DNA from: UBA4782 sp034429195
GTDB taxonomy: Bacteria; Chloroflexota; Anaerolineae; Anaerolineales; Anaerolineaceae
DNA length: 64,000 nucleotides
Direction: 5' to 3'
NCBI GenBank assembly: GCA_034429195.1
Contig: DAOUGQ010000021.1
Coordinates: 186,001-250,000, forward strand
Under the pieces are notes generated by a model. The model was not told where the DNA came from. It searched no databases and saw nothing but the letters and a program-made list of their open reading frames with translations. The position numbers were made by a program, and so were the translations under genes. Below are positions 1-8,974 of this stretch, piece by piece; position 1 is the first letter of the stretch; each line of letters opens with the position of its first letter.

Positions 1-1
1 T

Positions 2-259
2 CAGTTGTCTTGGAATGATATTCTGGATGATGAGACTTCTTACCGCATTGAACGCTCACCAAACGGGAGTTCTGATTGGACATTGGTTGGTACCACCCAG
101 GCAGACATGATCACTTTTGTGAATTATGAGTTGACTAACGGTACTACTTACTATTACAGGGTGGCAGGTGTGAATTCTTATGGCACAGGAACATTCAGTA
201 CTGTTTCCAGCGCTGCAACCTTCAGTAGCGGGTTGTTCATACCCATCATCAACCCATAA
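2..259 (+). CDS. C-terminal part of a secreted fibronectin type III protein (5' truncated)
   Basis: The frame is open to the left edge, so the gene begins outside the window and only the last 85 codons are seen. The residues fit one fibronectin type III domain: an L-W-D strand, then SYRIERSPNGSSDW, then the GTTYYYRVAGVNSYG strand that is typical of the domain's F and G strands. The protein ends in the short hydrophobic tail GLFIPIINP straight after the domain. From memory, similar [FY]-[IL]-P-[LI]-[IV] tails close many secreted Chloroflexota proteins, so it may be a secretion or surface-retention tail; this is inference. The rest of the protein and its function cannot be judged. No hairpin terminator is obvious in the 93 bases before xpt. 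Confidence 0.75.
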   Translation, partial: QLSWNDILDDETSYRIERSPNGSSDWTLVGTTQADMITFVNYELTNGTTYYYRVAGVNSYGTGTFSTVSSAATFSSGLFIPIINP

Positions 260-352
260 GAGTATACTTTTCACAAGCGTGTATAGACAATCTCATCAAT
301 AATTTCCAACTTATAGTACAATGCCTAATCAAACATTTCGGAGAAGGAAATA

Positions 353-925
353 ATGAACGAATTAAAAGAGCGTATCCTCTCTAAAGGTCAAAACCTGGGT
401 GGAGGTATCCTGAAGGTAGATAGTTTCATCAATCACCAGGTTGATCCAATTCTCATGGAAGCCTGTGGAAAAGAACTTGCCCAACGCTTTGCTAATGTTG
501 GAGCAACCAAGGTTCTTACTGCTGAAATTTCTGGAATTGCTCCAGCGCTTATGACTGCGAAGTTCCTGAATTTACCGGTAGTTTATGCCCGTAAAAGTAA
601 ACCTGTTACTATGCCCGACCAGGTTTATCTTACCCTGGCTCCTTCTCACACGAAAAAACGTATGGTAGAGCTTATTGTCTCTCCTGAATATCTAAAAAGA
701 GGAGAAAAAGTACTGATCATTGATGATTTTCTTGCTTCAGGTGCCACGATATTAGGATTGGTACAATTGGCAACCACAGCAGGCGCTAAAATGGTAGGAG
801 TAGGTACTCTCATTGAAAAGACTTTCGAAGGTGGACGAGAAGCTCTTGCCTATCTTAAAATTCCGATCGAATCATTGGTGACCATCACTTCTCTGGATGA
901 TGGTAAGATCGAAATTGCTGATTAA
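353..925 (+). CDS. xpt: xanthine phosphoribosyltransferase
   Basis: Cytosolic purine-salvage enzyme that joins xanthine to PRPP to give XMP. The 190-residue length is normal for Xpt. The PRPP-binding loop is clear around residues 121-135 (VLIIDDFLASGAT), and the N-terminal MNELKERILSKGQ resembles Xpt rather than hypoxanthine-guanine or adenine enzymes. A GGAGAAGG Shine-Dalgarno sequence lies 5 bases before the ATG. The gene is followed 18 bases later by guaA, which turns XMP into GMP, so the pair forms a short route from xanthine to GMP and is probably one operon. I looked for a purine riboswitch in the short leader and did not see its conserved core. A TACAAT at 317-322 could be the -10 box. 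Confidence 0.93.
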   Translation: MNELKERILSKGQNLGGGILKVDSFINHQVDPILMEACGKELAQRFANVGATKVLTAEISGIAPALMTAKFLNLPVVYARKSKPVTMPDQVYLTLAPSHTKKRMVELIVSPEYLKRGEKVLIIDDFLASGATILGLVQLATTAGAKMVGVGTLIEKTFEGGREALAYLKIPIESLVTITSLDDGKIEIAD

Positions 926-943
926 CCCGAAAATGTAGCCAGC

Positions 944-2500
944 ATGTCCAGACCTGATGCAATAGCAATTTTAGATTTTGGTTCTCAGTATAGCCAGTTG
1001 ATTGCACGGCGTGTGCGTGAACTGCAGGTGTATTGCGAATTATTCCCCTGGAACACGGATCAAATCAAAGTGCTTTCTATCCAGCCACAGGCGTTCATCC
1101 TTTCCGGTGGACCTGCCTCTGTATACGAAAAGGATGCACCATACTTACCTTCATATGTTCTGGAGAGTGGACTGCCTATATTGGGTATTTGCTACGGCAT
1201 GCAAGCCTTGACGCAGGCATTGGGTGGCACAGTAGCTGCTTCGGGTAAACGTGAGTATGGTCTGGCTGAGATCCATGTCAATAAACAAAATCCGTTGATT
1301 GTGGAAAAGGAATTACAGGTCTGGATGTCGCACGGTGACCGGATTGAGTCAGTACCATCCGGCTTTACCATCCTGGCAGGAAGCAGTCACAGCCCGATCG
1401 CTGCCATGGGTGACGAGGTGAGGAAATATTATGGTTTGCAGTTCCATCCGGAAGTAAAGCATACACAGCACGGGACGCAGATACTGGAGCATTTTGTATT
1501 GAGTATTTGTGGACTGAACCAGCAGTGGACACCGCAATCCATGATCGAGCAATGTATTACAGAAATAAGGACACAGGTAGGAGAAAGAAAAGTCCTGTCT
1601 GCAGTCAGTGGCGGAGTGGATTCGAGTGTTGCGACTGCTTTAACACTCAAAGCAGTTGGCGATCAATTGGATGCAGTTTTTGTAGATACCGGCTTGCTGC
1701 GCGAAGGTGAACGAGAGCAGGTTGAAACTACCTTCATAAAAAATCTGAGAACCCGGCTGCATGTAGTCGATGCAAGTCACACTTTCTTTATCAAACTAGC
1801 TGGAGTAATCGAGCCTGAAGCAAAGCGCCGTATCATCGGAGAAACATTTATTCGTACCTTTGAAGCACAGGCAAAGCAGATAGGAACACCTCCTTTTCTG
1901 GTGCAAGGGACGATCTATCCTGATGTAGTGGAATCCAGTGCCCCGGATCGTTCGCAAGCACAGCGTATCAAAAGCCATCATAATGTAGGCGGATTACCTC
2001 CTGACCTTGATTTTGAACTGGTGGAACCACTACGATATCTTTTTAAAGATGAAGTGCGTGCTGTTGGTGAAGCGCTTGGTTTACCGCATGATCTTGTCTG
2101 GAGGCAGCCATTCCCGGGTCCTGGATTGGCGGTACGCTGCCTGGGGGAGGTTAACCCGGATAGGGTGGCGATCCTACGCAAGGCAGACGCTATCTTCACA
2201 AGCGAACTGGCAAAAGCGGGGCTTCTCTACCAAAAAGAGATACAGGCTGGTGTTTCGCAGGCATTTGCTGTGTTATTACCGGTACGATCCGTTGGGGTAA
2301 TGGGTGATCAGCGTACCTACCAGGAGACGGTAGCCTTACGAGCTGTGACCACTGAAGATTTTATGACAGCAGATTGGGCAAGGTTGGATCACGACTTGCT
2401 AGCAAGAGTTGCTAATCGGATAGTCAATGAGGTCGATGGTGTGAATCGTGTGGTTTATGACATAACCAGTAAACCACCCGCAACCATTGAGTGGGAATAA
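944..2500 (+). CDS. guaA: GMP synthase (glutamine-hydrolysing)
   Basis: Converts XMP, ATP and glutamine to GMP in the cytosol. The 518-residue protein has the usual three parts. First is a class I glutamine amidotransferase domain with the nucleophile Cys83 in GICYGMQ and the His-Glu pair in LQFHPE near residue 168. Next is the ATP-pyrophosphatase domain with the SGGVDSS P-loop near residue 222. Last is the dimerisation domain ending in the invariant KPPATIEWE. PFPGPGLAVR, also diagnostic, is present. The ATG is 18 bases behind xpt, and no competing start is nearby. No missing catalytic residue was noticed. Probably co-transcribed with xpt. Confidence 0.97.
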   Translation: MSRPDAIAILDFGSQYSQLIARRVRELQVYCELFPWNTDQIKVLSIQPQAFILSGGPASVYEKDAPYLPSYVLESGLPILGICYGMQALTQALGGTVAASGKREYGLAEIHVNKQNPLIVEKELQVWMSHGDRIESVPSGFTILAGSSHSPIAAMGDEVRKYYGLQFHPEVKHTQHGTQILEHFVLSICGLNQQWTPQSMIEQCITEIRTQVGERKVLSAVSGGVDSSVATALTLKAVGDQLDAVFVDTGLLREGEREQVETTFIKNLRTRLHVVDASHTFFIKLAGVIEPEAKRRIIGETFIRTFEAQAKQIGTPPFLVQGTIYPDVVESSAPDRSQAQRIKSHHNVGGLPPDLDFELVEPLRYLFKDEVRAVGEALGLPHDLVWRQPFPGPGLAVRCLGEVNPDRVAILRKADAIFTSELAKAGLLYQKEIQAGVSQAFAVLLPVRSVGVMGDQRTYQETVALRAVTTEDFMTADWARLDHDLLARVANRIVNEVDGVNRVVYDITSKPPATIEWE

Positions 2501-2620
2501 TTAGACTTTTTATCCATATTTTCTGGGTACAACTTCTCTTTAATCGGCTATAGTAAATATATCTATTGCTGGTTATGCAACTTTTTTTATTTTGCAGCGT
2601 AAGTAATAAATAGAGTATAT

Positions 2621-2652
2621 ACCCGCTTGAATACCTTGAGGTCTTCGCGGGT
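2621..2652 (+). other. Leader hairpin before the membrane protein gene
   Basis: ACCCGC (2621-2626) pairs with GCGGGT (2647-2652), and a small inner hairpin (ACCT-TGA-GGT, about 2632-2641) can form inside. It sits about 10 bases before the Shine-Dalgarno sequence of the following gene. It has no following T-run, so it is not a terminator. The 150-base gap between guaA and this gene otherwise shows only AT-rich sequence. Confidence 0.3.
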
Positions 2653-2672
2653 TGGAAAATGAAGGAGGAAGT

Positions 2673-3788
2673 ATGAATTACGGTGAAATATTTTCAAAAG
2701 CCTGGAAGATCATTAAGAAATTCAAGGTATTGTGGATTCTTGGATTTCTGGCGGGATGTGGAGCTGGCTCTGCAGGCAGTAGCGGCGGGGGGAATACAGG
2801 CTATCGGTTTAGCAATGGAGATTTTGGAAATCATGCTCATCAATACTTTAACCAGTTCCCTAATAATATAACTCACTGGTTTAATAATCTGGTCAATGAA
2901 GATCAGGCATTGATGTGGGCGCTGGCGGCAATTGCAGTCATCATTGTGGCTTGTTTCTGCCTCGGGTTATTGACACTTGTACTTCGTACAATTGGTCGAG
3001 GTGGTCTTGCACGTGGCGCCTGGGATGCTGATGAAGGTTACAATAAAATCACCTTCAGCGGTTTGTGGAAGAGCGGTGTAAAAACCTTCTGGAAGGTGTT
3101 ACTGTTCACTTTGCTGATGTGGTTGATCAATTTTGGATTGAGTCTGCTGCTCATTCTTCCTGTCATAGCACTTACTCTGGGTACACTTTTCTGTGGGTTG
3201 ATCTTCATCATTCCTGCGTTGATCGTACTCAATTGGATGATGACCGCCTGGTACGAACTGGGTGTAGTTGCCATCGTTGGTGATTCATTGGAAGTTATGG
3301 AAGGCTTCCGTCGAAGCTGGAATATTCTCTGGAAGAACTTCTGGAAAGTATTGCTGACTGCTTTGATCGTCATCTTAGGCACATTTGTAGCAACGATCAT
3401 TCTCATCGTACCTTTGTTACTGGTTGCAGTACCAGCTTTTGTAGGGTATGCCATTCAGAGTTCAGTAGCAGTTACGGTTGGATGGATCGTGGCGGGAGTG
3501 TTCTTCCTGCTCTATCTGGCAGCAGTGATCATTGTAGATGCGGGTATCAAAGCTTACACCGGTACTGTCTGGGTGCTGCTTTATCGCCGGCTGACGGGTA
3601 GAATGGGTGTCGATTTGTGTAGTGTCGAACCTCCTGCTCCTGTAGTAGATGTTGAAGAAACACCAAAAGAGGAAGAATCCGCTGAATCCAAGGAGCAACC
3701 AGCCCAGGAAGAACAGCCAAAGAAGGTTGTTCCCGACAAGACCAGGGTGGTGGCAGAACCTTTGCCAACCCCCGATAAACCAGAATAA
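2673..3788 (+). CDS. Polytopic membrane protein with acidic Pro/Glu-rich tail
   Basis: A 371-residue integral membrane protein with no recognised catalytic motif. The ATG at 2673 is chosen over an upstream TTG because it has a strong AAGGAGGAA Shine-Dalgarno sequence. The start MNYGEIFSKAWKIIKKFKVLW followed by a Gly/Ser-rich stretch, and the repeated pattern 'amphipathic helix (xxSWNILWKNFWKVL) plus long hydrophobic helix', resemble the glycerophosphodiester-phosphodiesterase-membrane / DUF7544-like family, which has about six helices. The last 65 residues form a charged cytoplasmic-looking tail (EETPKEEESAESKEQ...) with no homology that I can name. A strong hairpin terminator follows. The family's function is unknown to me. 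Confidence 0.75.
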   Translation: MNYGEIFSKAWKIIKKFKVLWILGFLAGCGAGSAGSSGGGNTGYRFSNGDFGNHAHQYFNQFPNNITHWFNNLVNEDQALMWALAAIAVIIVACFCLGLLTLVLRTIGRGGLARGAWDADEGYNKITFSGLWKSGVKTFWKVLLFTLLMWLINFGLSLLLILPVIALTLGTLFCGLIFIIPALIVLNWMMTAWYELGVVAIVGDSLEVMEGFRRSWNILWKNFWKVLLTALIVILGTFVATIILIVPLLLVAVPAFVGYAIQSSVAVTVGWIVAGVFFLLYLAAVIIVDAGIKAYTGTVWVLLYRRLTGRMGVDLCSVEPPAPVVDVEETPKEEESAESKEQPAQEEQPKKVVPDKTRVVAEPLPTPDKPE

Positions 3789-3812
3789 TTGATCAAACTG
3801 ATTTCTATGGAT

Positions 3813-3856
3813 AAACTTTCGGTGTGTGGTCAATTGCACACCGAAAGTTTTTTCTT
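3813..3856 (+). terminator. Rho-independent terminator after the membrane protein gene
   Basis: A perfect 14-bp stem (AAACTTTCGGTGTG at 3813-3826 with its complement at 3837-3850) has a 10-base loop, and a T-rich tract TTTTTTCTT follows on the plus strand. Confidence 0.9.
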
Positions 3857-3942
3857 CTCGGGATAGAAGCAAGGTTGGTGAATCGAATCATAATATTGGA
3901 TTCAAGTGCGGCAGTACAAATTAATCGAATCTTTTCGTTCTT

Positions 3943-5196
3943 CTATTTCTCTGGTGTGATCAACCTTAACGCCCGGTCAAAGAAGAAGTAATCCCATGCC
4001 CAGTTCACCAGTACCACCAGACGATTGCGGAACCCGATTAATTGCATAATGTGAACTACCAGCCATACCAGCCAGGCAAACAACCCTTTAAATTTCAATC
4101 CACCGATATATGCCACTGCCTGATTTCGTCCGATAGTTGCCAGTGACCCTTTATCATGATATTTGAACGGCTGCAAAGGCTGGCATCTAATGGAATTCAG
4201 GATGTTCATTGCAGCATGTTGTGCTTGCTGGATGGCTACGGGTGCCACCATGGGTAGCCCATGCCCATTTTCTTCCAGAAAAGCGGCATCACCGATCACA
4301 AAGATATCAGGATGCCCTGGTACTTGAAGAGTGGGTAAAACCTTCACCCTTCCATGGCTGCCATGTTCCAAATCCAGTTTTTCTACCAGTTCTGCAGCTT
4401 TTACCCCTGCTGCCCAGATCAAAGTTTGTGCAGGAATGACGGAACCATCCTTGAGGGTAACTTGAATGGTGTCAAAACCGGTAACCTGTGCTCCAAAACG
4501 CACTTCCACTTTCTTTTTCTGCAGAGCTTCTACCGTTGCCTGGCTAAGGTCTTCAGGCATCCCGGGCAGCAAGCGCTGGGTTGCTTCGAGAAGAATCACC
4601 CGGGCTATTCCTATATCCAGGTGAGGGTAATCTTTGGATAATACAAGACGGATAAGTTCGGAAATGGCACCTGAACATTCCACCCCTGACGGACCGCCAC
4701 CGACCACCACAAATGTAAGAAGCGATCTTTGTTCCTCGATATCCTGCGATTGGCTTGCCAGTTCAAAGCAGCGCAACAGGTGGTTTCGGATGGAACTGGC
4801 ATCATGAAGAGATTTAAGTCCCAGGGCATAGTCAGTTATGTCTTGCATGCCAAAAGTATTGGTAACTCCGCCTACTGCCAGGATCAGATAATCATATGGA
4901 ATGTCGCAGCAGGTGGAAAGCAGCATTTTTGAGTGAGTATCGATTCTTTTTGCTTCTGTCAGCCTGAATTCAATATTTTTCTGCTTCCGCAAAATACCAC
5001 GCACCGGATAGGTAATATCTTGTGGGGATAATCCTGCTGTAGCAACTTGATAAAGTAATGGTTGAAAAAGATGAAAGTTCTGCTTGTCAATAATCGTGAC
5101 GCGAACAGGTTTATCTTTGAAAGCTCTTGCAGCATGCAATCCGCCAAAACCGGCACCAACAATGACAATATGAGGAAGAGAGGATTCGTTTTTCAT
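3943..5196 (-). CDS. ndh: Type II NADH dehydrogenase (NDH-2)
   Basis: Membrane-associated flavoprotein that passes electrons from NADH to quinone without pumping protons. The N-terminal FAD-binding Rossmann motif VIVGAGFGGLHAA starts near residue 13. A second dinucleotide (NADH) motif, VVVGGGPSGVECSGA, lies near residue 165. AAGVKAAELV and the FAD-contacting IGDAAF near residue 300 follow the family pattern. The C-terminus carries an amphipathic, aromatic segment (FRNRLVVLVNWAWDYFFFD) that would bind the membrane surface. The ATG at 5196 is used; an in-frame GTG at 5205 adds three residues. Neither has a clear Shine-Dalgarno sequence. It is a single gene; its 3' end faces the terminator of the preceding gene. 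Confidence 0.92.
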   Translation of the reverse strand: MKNESSLPHIVIVGAGFGGLHAARAFKDKPVRVTIIDKQNFHLFQPLLYQVATAGLSPQDITYPVRGILRKQKNIEFRLTEAKRIDTHSKMLLSTCCDIPYDYLILAVGGVTNTFGMQDITDYALGLKSLHDASSIRNHLLRCFELASQSQDIEEQRSLLTFVVVGGGPSGVECSGAISELIRLVLSKDYPHLDIGIARVILLEATQRLLPGMPEDLSQATVEALQKKKVEVRFGAQVTGFDTIQVTLKDGSVIPAQTLIWAAGVKAAELVEKLDLEHGSHGRVKVLPTLQVPGHPDIFVIGDAAFLEENGHGLPMVAPVAIQQAQHAAMNILNSIRCQPLQPFKYHDKGSLATIGRNQAVAYIGGLKFKGLFAWLVWLVVHIMQLIGFRNRLVVLVNWAWDYFFFDRALRLITPEK

Positions 5197-5387
5197 AATA
5201 ATCACTTTTGCGAGTAACTATCATCCTGATAGTGGGTTTCTTGATTCATAGCAACGATGACATCAAAATGATATTAATCAATTATTAATAAGATATTTAT
5301 TGTCTTAATTATATCATTGCCATAAAATGAAACTTATCAGATGGTTTTTGCGTATATATAGTAGTGAGTATTACAACGGAGTGCGCG

Positions 5388-5489
5388 ATGTCTGGGATAA
5401 TCTATTTCTCAATCGGATTGATCGGTATCCTGTTTGGGATGTGCAGCGTGGCTGCTGTCCTTAAGGATCCCGATAAGAGTGACCAGTGA
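5388..5489 (+). CDS. 33-residue membrane microprotein
   Basis: A short open frame in an otherwise empty 390-base gap. It starts ATG TCT GGG and ends with TGA. Its product begins MSGIIYFSIGLIGILFGMCS and finishes with a charged KDPDKSDQ tail, so it is one membrane helix with a polar cytoplasmic or external end. A GGAG lies 6 bases before the ATG, and AT-rich promoter-like sequence (TATATATAG, about 5353-5361) lies 27 bases upstream. Codon use is ordinary. No homologue can be named. The clean Shine-Dalgarno, single helix and position between two well-separated genes argue for a real gene, but the short length leaves doubt. Confidence 0.5.
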   Translation: MSGIIYFSIGLIGILFGMCSVAAVLKDPDKSDQ

Positions 5490-5518
5490 CCCAACCAGTT
5501 TTTTGGGAAGCTTTTCTA

Positions 5519-5559
5519 CTTAAAAATCCACCCTGCATTCAAGAATGCAAGGTGGATTT
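5519..5559 (-). terminator. Terminator of the gatB-pepF operon
   Basis: A 17-bp stem with one mismatch (5524-5540 with 5543-5559) has a 2-base apex. On the minus strand it runs into TTTTT (5522-5526). It lies 37 bases beyond the pepF stop codon. It could also end transcripts of the small plus-strand gene, though the T-run is only on the minus side. Confidence 0.85.
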
Positions 5560-5596
5560 GACGCGCTACTTTGTTGTTCGGTAAACCGGTTATTCT

Positions 5597-7303
5597 TTAG
5601 ATTTGGGTCTGCAGTTCAGCCAGCACATCTTTCAATATTTTTATTGCTTCTTTTAAAGTTTTCGAGTCGAACGCCAGGCGGGCACCTGCTGTTTTATATA
5701 ATTCTGGCAACGGTACAGTACCACCTAAAGCCAATGCTTTGCGATAATTGGCTACTGCTGCTCGCTGGTCTTTTCGGGCGTTGCCATAGATCAATGTTGC
5801 TCCTAATTGCGCCAACCCATATTCGATATAGTAAAAAGGTTCAGCAAAAATATGAGCCTTGCGATGCCAGCCAGTAACTTTATATTTTTCTAATCCAGTC
5901 CAATCCACACCAGGCATAAAACGATCCCATAATTTACCAAACACCTCATCACAGGCGTCTCCATCCATGGCTGCTTGGGGATTTTCATATACCCAATGTT
6001 GGAAGAGGTCGATGATTGACATATATGGCCAGAAAAGAATGTTGGATTCAATATGCTGAATGCGAGCTCGTGCAGCTTCGGATGGATCATAGAAACCGTC
6101 ATGATCATCTGTCAGGTAAGGCGCAGCAAGCAGTTCCATTGACATAGATGCCACTTCAGCGAATTCCATCGGTGGATTAAGTTGATGATAGAATGGCAGG
6201 CTGCATGATTCAAGAAAATGGAAGGCATGACCACTCTCATGAAGGAGGGTAGCGACATCATCATGTACACCAACAGCGTTTGCAAAAACAAATGGTCTAC
6301 GGATAGAGGGTAGGTCCATACAATATGCACCTGGACCTTTATGCTTGCGGTTTCCCAGATCAAGCAGGTCTTCTTTCATCAGGGTGGAGAAATACTGCCC
6401 AAGCTCTTGATCAACTTTATTAAAAATGATAGCTGTTTTTTTTGTAAGCTCATCAACATTCTTGAAAGGTTTAAGTGCAGGCAAACCGGTTGTGTCGACA
6501 TCCAGATCCCATGGACGCAGAACATCCAGCCCCAATTGTTCTCTGCGTTTTTCATAGATATGGTAGGCGGCAGGCACTACAACCTCTTCGATCGCATCAT
6601 GAAATGAATAGCAATCCTGTGGTGTGTAATCAAAGCGCTGCAAGAATTGCCAGCGATAGGTACGGAAATCAGGTTTATCTGCGTTGGCAGCAATTTTTAA
6701 CCGAATAGGAAGGAGTTTCTGCCATACTGCTGTGATCGCATCTCGGTCAGCATACCAGCGATCCATCGATAACCGCCAGGCATCTTCACGGCGCTGGCGA
6801 TCAGTTTCTTGAAAAACTGGACGAAGCTGTGTTATCGTGATTTCTTCTCCATCCCATTGGACAGTTTGAGTGCCAATGATTCGATCATATTCACTGCTGA
6901 GCTTCATTGCTTCGCTTAACAAAGGAAGGTTGCTTTCGCGAAAGAGGGAAGCGTCAGAACGCATATTACGCAAGGGAATGGCAAACCCTTCTGGTTCCAG
7001 GTTGCTGGCGATCAGTTTCTCTTTTAATTTTTGCTCTGTTGCCAACAATTCGGGATAGAAATTATCCATAAAGGTGTTGAAACGCTCTTCAATCTGTTTG
7101 TCATCGGTATTGAGTGTTCTTGCGATATACAAGCGGTTGTACAGTTCAAAGCCTTTGCCAGCAAAGGTACTCCAGTCAGCCAACCATTCGTATAGATTAT
7201 CGCTATTTAATGAATAACTTGCCAGTTCAGTAGCTGCTGGTTCAAAATCCTTCCATTCTGCATGCATCAATTCTTCTGTAGTTTCAGGTAATTGACTTTT
7301 CAA
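5597..7303 (-). CDS. pepF: M3 family oligoendopeptidase (PepF-like)
   Basis: Cytosolic zinc metallopeptidase of the thimet/oligoendopeptidase F family that trims short peptides. The 568-residue length suits the M3B clade. The zinc site LLHESGHAFH (HExxH) lies near residue 355, and the third ligand Glu is in the downstream SMSMELLAAPYL. The start codon is TTG at 7303, decided by the Shine-Dalgarno AGGAGGGA 6 bases before it. The TTGA overlap with the gatB stop indicates translational coupling. A terminator lies just downstream. Confidence 0.93.
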   Translation of the reverse strand: MKSQLPETTEELMHAEWKDFEPAATELASYSLNSDNLYEWLADWSTFAGKGFELYNRLYIARTLNTDDKQIEERFNTFMDNFYPELLATEQKLKEKLIASNLEPEGFAIPLRNMRSDASLFRESNLPLLSEAMKLSSEYDRIIGTQTVQWDGEEITITQLRPVFQETDRQRREDAWRLSMDRWYADRDAITAVWQKLLPIRLKIAANADKPDFRTYRWQFLQRFDYTPQDCYSFHDAIEEVVVPAAYHIYEKRREQLGLDVLRPWDLDVDTTGLPALKPFKNVDELTKKTAIIFNKVDQELGQYFSTLMKEDLLDLGNRKHKGPGAYCMDLPSIRRPFVFANAVGVHDDVATLLHESGHAFHFLESCSLPFYHQLNPPMEFAEVASMSMELLAAPYLTDDHDGFYDPSEAARARIQHIESNILFWPYMSIIDLFQHWVYENPQAAMDGDACDEVFGKLWDRFMPGVDWTGLEKYKVTGWHRKAHIFAEPFYYIEYGLAQLGATLIYGNARKDQRAAVANYRKALALGGTVPLPELYKTAGARLAFDSKTLKEAIKILKDVLAELQTQI

Positions 7304-8781
7304 GACTTCCCTCCTGAGTTTATTTTTGATTTTTTTTCTTGTAATTGCTTTTCTAACTCAGATCGTACTACCTGAGGATTTGCTTTCCCAGATGCTTTTC
7401 TCATCACCTGACCAAAGAACCAATTGCTTAATGTTTCTTTACCCGCCAGGTATGATCTCATTTCTTCCTGGTGGGTATTTAGAACTTCACTGATTAGATC
7501 TGATATCTCCTCGACATCTGAAACTTGTAGCAAGCCCTTTTTCTCGATGAGAGTACTGGCGGTGCTGCCAGTTTGCAGCATCTCCGATAATACTGATTTA
7601 GCAGTAATAGGCGTGATCTTTTTTGCGTGAATATAGCGCAGCAATTCAATAAATTCTTGTGGCTGCACTTTGATCATATCAATCCGGCTCCCGCTCTGGT
7701 TGAGGTAGGCAAAAATTTCGCCAGTCATCCACTTGAAAATCAGGTGAGATGGAACTTCACCAGCAATATTTACACAAGTTTCAAAATATCGGGCGGTGGC
7801 GTCGTCTTCTGTCAACAATGCGGCTTCAGAGTCGCTTAGCCCGTACTGTTCCATAAAACGGGTGTATCGCGCAAATGGCAGTTCGGGTAAATCACTGGCT
7901 ATCCGATTTATCCATTCTTGATCCACTACCAGTGGTGGCAGATCAGGCTCAGGAAAATAACGATAATCATGGGCTTCTTCTTTGCTGCGTTGAGTAAAGG
8001 TGATCATGTTAACTGGATCCCAGCCCAGAGTCTCCTGTATAACGTGTTCGCCTGCTTCCAGTGTTTTGATCTGCTGTTCCACCTGATAAGCGATAGCGTG
8101 TTCCATGGAGCGAAAACTGTTCAGATTCTTAATTTCTACCCGTGTGCCTAATATGCTGCTGTTTTCAGGCCTGATGGATACATTTGCTTCAAACCGGATG
8201 GCACCTTTCTCCATATCTCCAGAATTAATCCCCAGGTGTCGCAGTAAATTCCGCAGTTCTTCTGCATAGGCTCGTGCATCCTCTGCAGAATGCATGTCAG
8301 GTTCAGAGACGATTTCCAACAGGGGCACGCCAGCACGGTTAAGATCAATCAGGGTATAGTTTTCGCTTATGGTCTCTACATGGGTCAACTTGCCGGTGTC
8401 CTCTTCTAGATGTACCCGGTGAATGCGAATGGACTTGTTGCCCTGGCTGGTGCGAATAGGCAGGAAACCGTGTTCCGCCAGTGGATATTCGTATTGGGAA
8501 ATCTGGTATCCCTTGGGAAGATCCGGGTAGAAGTAATTTTTTCGAGCAAAAATTGATATGGAAGCAATAGTGCAATTCAATGCAAGTGCAGCTCGCAAAC
8601 CATATTCCACTGCCTGCTTGTTGACCACCGGCAATGTACCCGGTAATCCAAGGCAAACCGGGCAAACCGCACTGTTGGGCTGCACCTGGGTTGGCTCAAC
8701 TACCGGACAGGAACAGAACATCTTCGAACGGGTAGCCAGCTCTGCATGAACTTCCAAACCAATATCTATAATGTATGCCAT
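7300..8781 (-). CDS. gatB: Aspartyl/glutamyl-tRNA(Asn/Gln) amidotransferase subunit B
   Basis: Kinase/transamidation subunit of the GatCAB complex that makes Gln-tRNA(Gln) or Asn-tRNA(Asn) from misacylated tRNAs. The 493-residue protein opens with the conserved IGLEVHAEL. It has the cysteine cluster FCSCPV...VCPVCLGLPG of the zinc site, then PDLPKGYQISQ(Y/F) and the cradle domain, and ends with the helical YqeY-like tail (GKANPQVVRSEL), which binds tRNA. gatA and gatC are not in the window. The ATG at 8781 lacks a clear Shine-Dalgarno sequence. The gene is coupled to pepF. Confidence 0.96.
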   Translation of the reverse strand: MAYIIDIGLEVHAELATRSKMFCSCPVVEPTQVQPNSAVCPVCLGLPGTLPVVNKQAVEYGLRAALALNCTIASISIFARKNYFYPDLPKGYQISQYEYPLAEHGFLPIRTSQGNKSIRIHRVHLEEDTGKLTHVETISENYTLIDLNRAGVPLLEIVSEPDMHSAEDARAYAEELRNLLRHLGINSGDMEKGAIRFEANVSIRPENSSILGTRVEIKNLNSFRSMEHAIAYQVEQQIKTLEAGEHVIQETLGWDPVNMITFTQRSKEEAHDYRYFPEPDLPPLVVDQEWINRIASDLPELPFARYTRFMEQYGLSDSEAALLTEDDATARYFETCVNIAGEVPSHLIFKWMTGEIFAYLNQSGSRIDMIKVQPQEFIELLRYIHAKKITPITAKSVLSEMLQTGSTASTLIEKKGLLQVSDVEEISDLISEVLNTHQEEMRSYLAGKETLSNWFFGQVMRKASGKANPQVVRSELEKQLQEKKSKINSGGKS

Positions 8782-8926
8782 GGTATTTTCATTTTACCAT
8801 CAGGAATAGTTTTATCGGAAAGGTTACACATTATTGATTAGCTTTTCCCCTCTGGTTCCTCTTTTTATAAAAAGAGAAAAACAAAAAGGGGAAAATATTT
8901 GAATAAATAAAAGGGGCAGTGTTTTA

Positions 8927-8959
8927 ATAAAAAAACTCCCGCTATTTGGCGGGAGTTTT
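8927..8959 (-). terminator. Terminator after the cold-shock gene
   Basis: On the minus strand an 11-bp stem AAAACTCCCGC/GCGGGAGTTTT (8932-8942 with 8949-8959) has a 6-base loop and is followed by a T-rich tract. It lies 16 bases past the csp stop codon. Confidence 0.9.
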
Positions 8960-8974
8960 GGTTTGGTCTCGGGT

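Noticed and set aside
260..352. Purine riboswitch before xpt
   Set aside because: The leader is too short, and none of the conserved purine-aptamer core is present.
3038..3454. 138-codon minus-strand open frame inside the polytopic membrane protein gene
   Set aside because: It is the complement of hydrophobic coding sequence; low-complexity product, no Shine-Dalgarno sequence, no family features.
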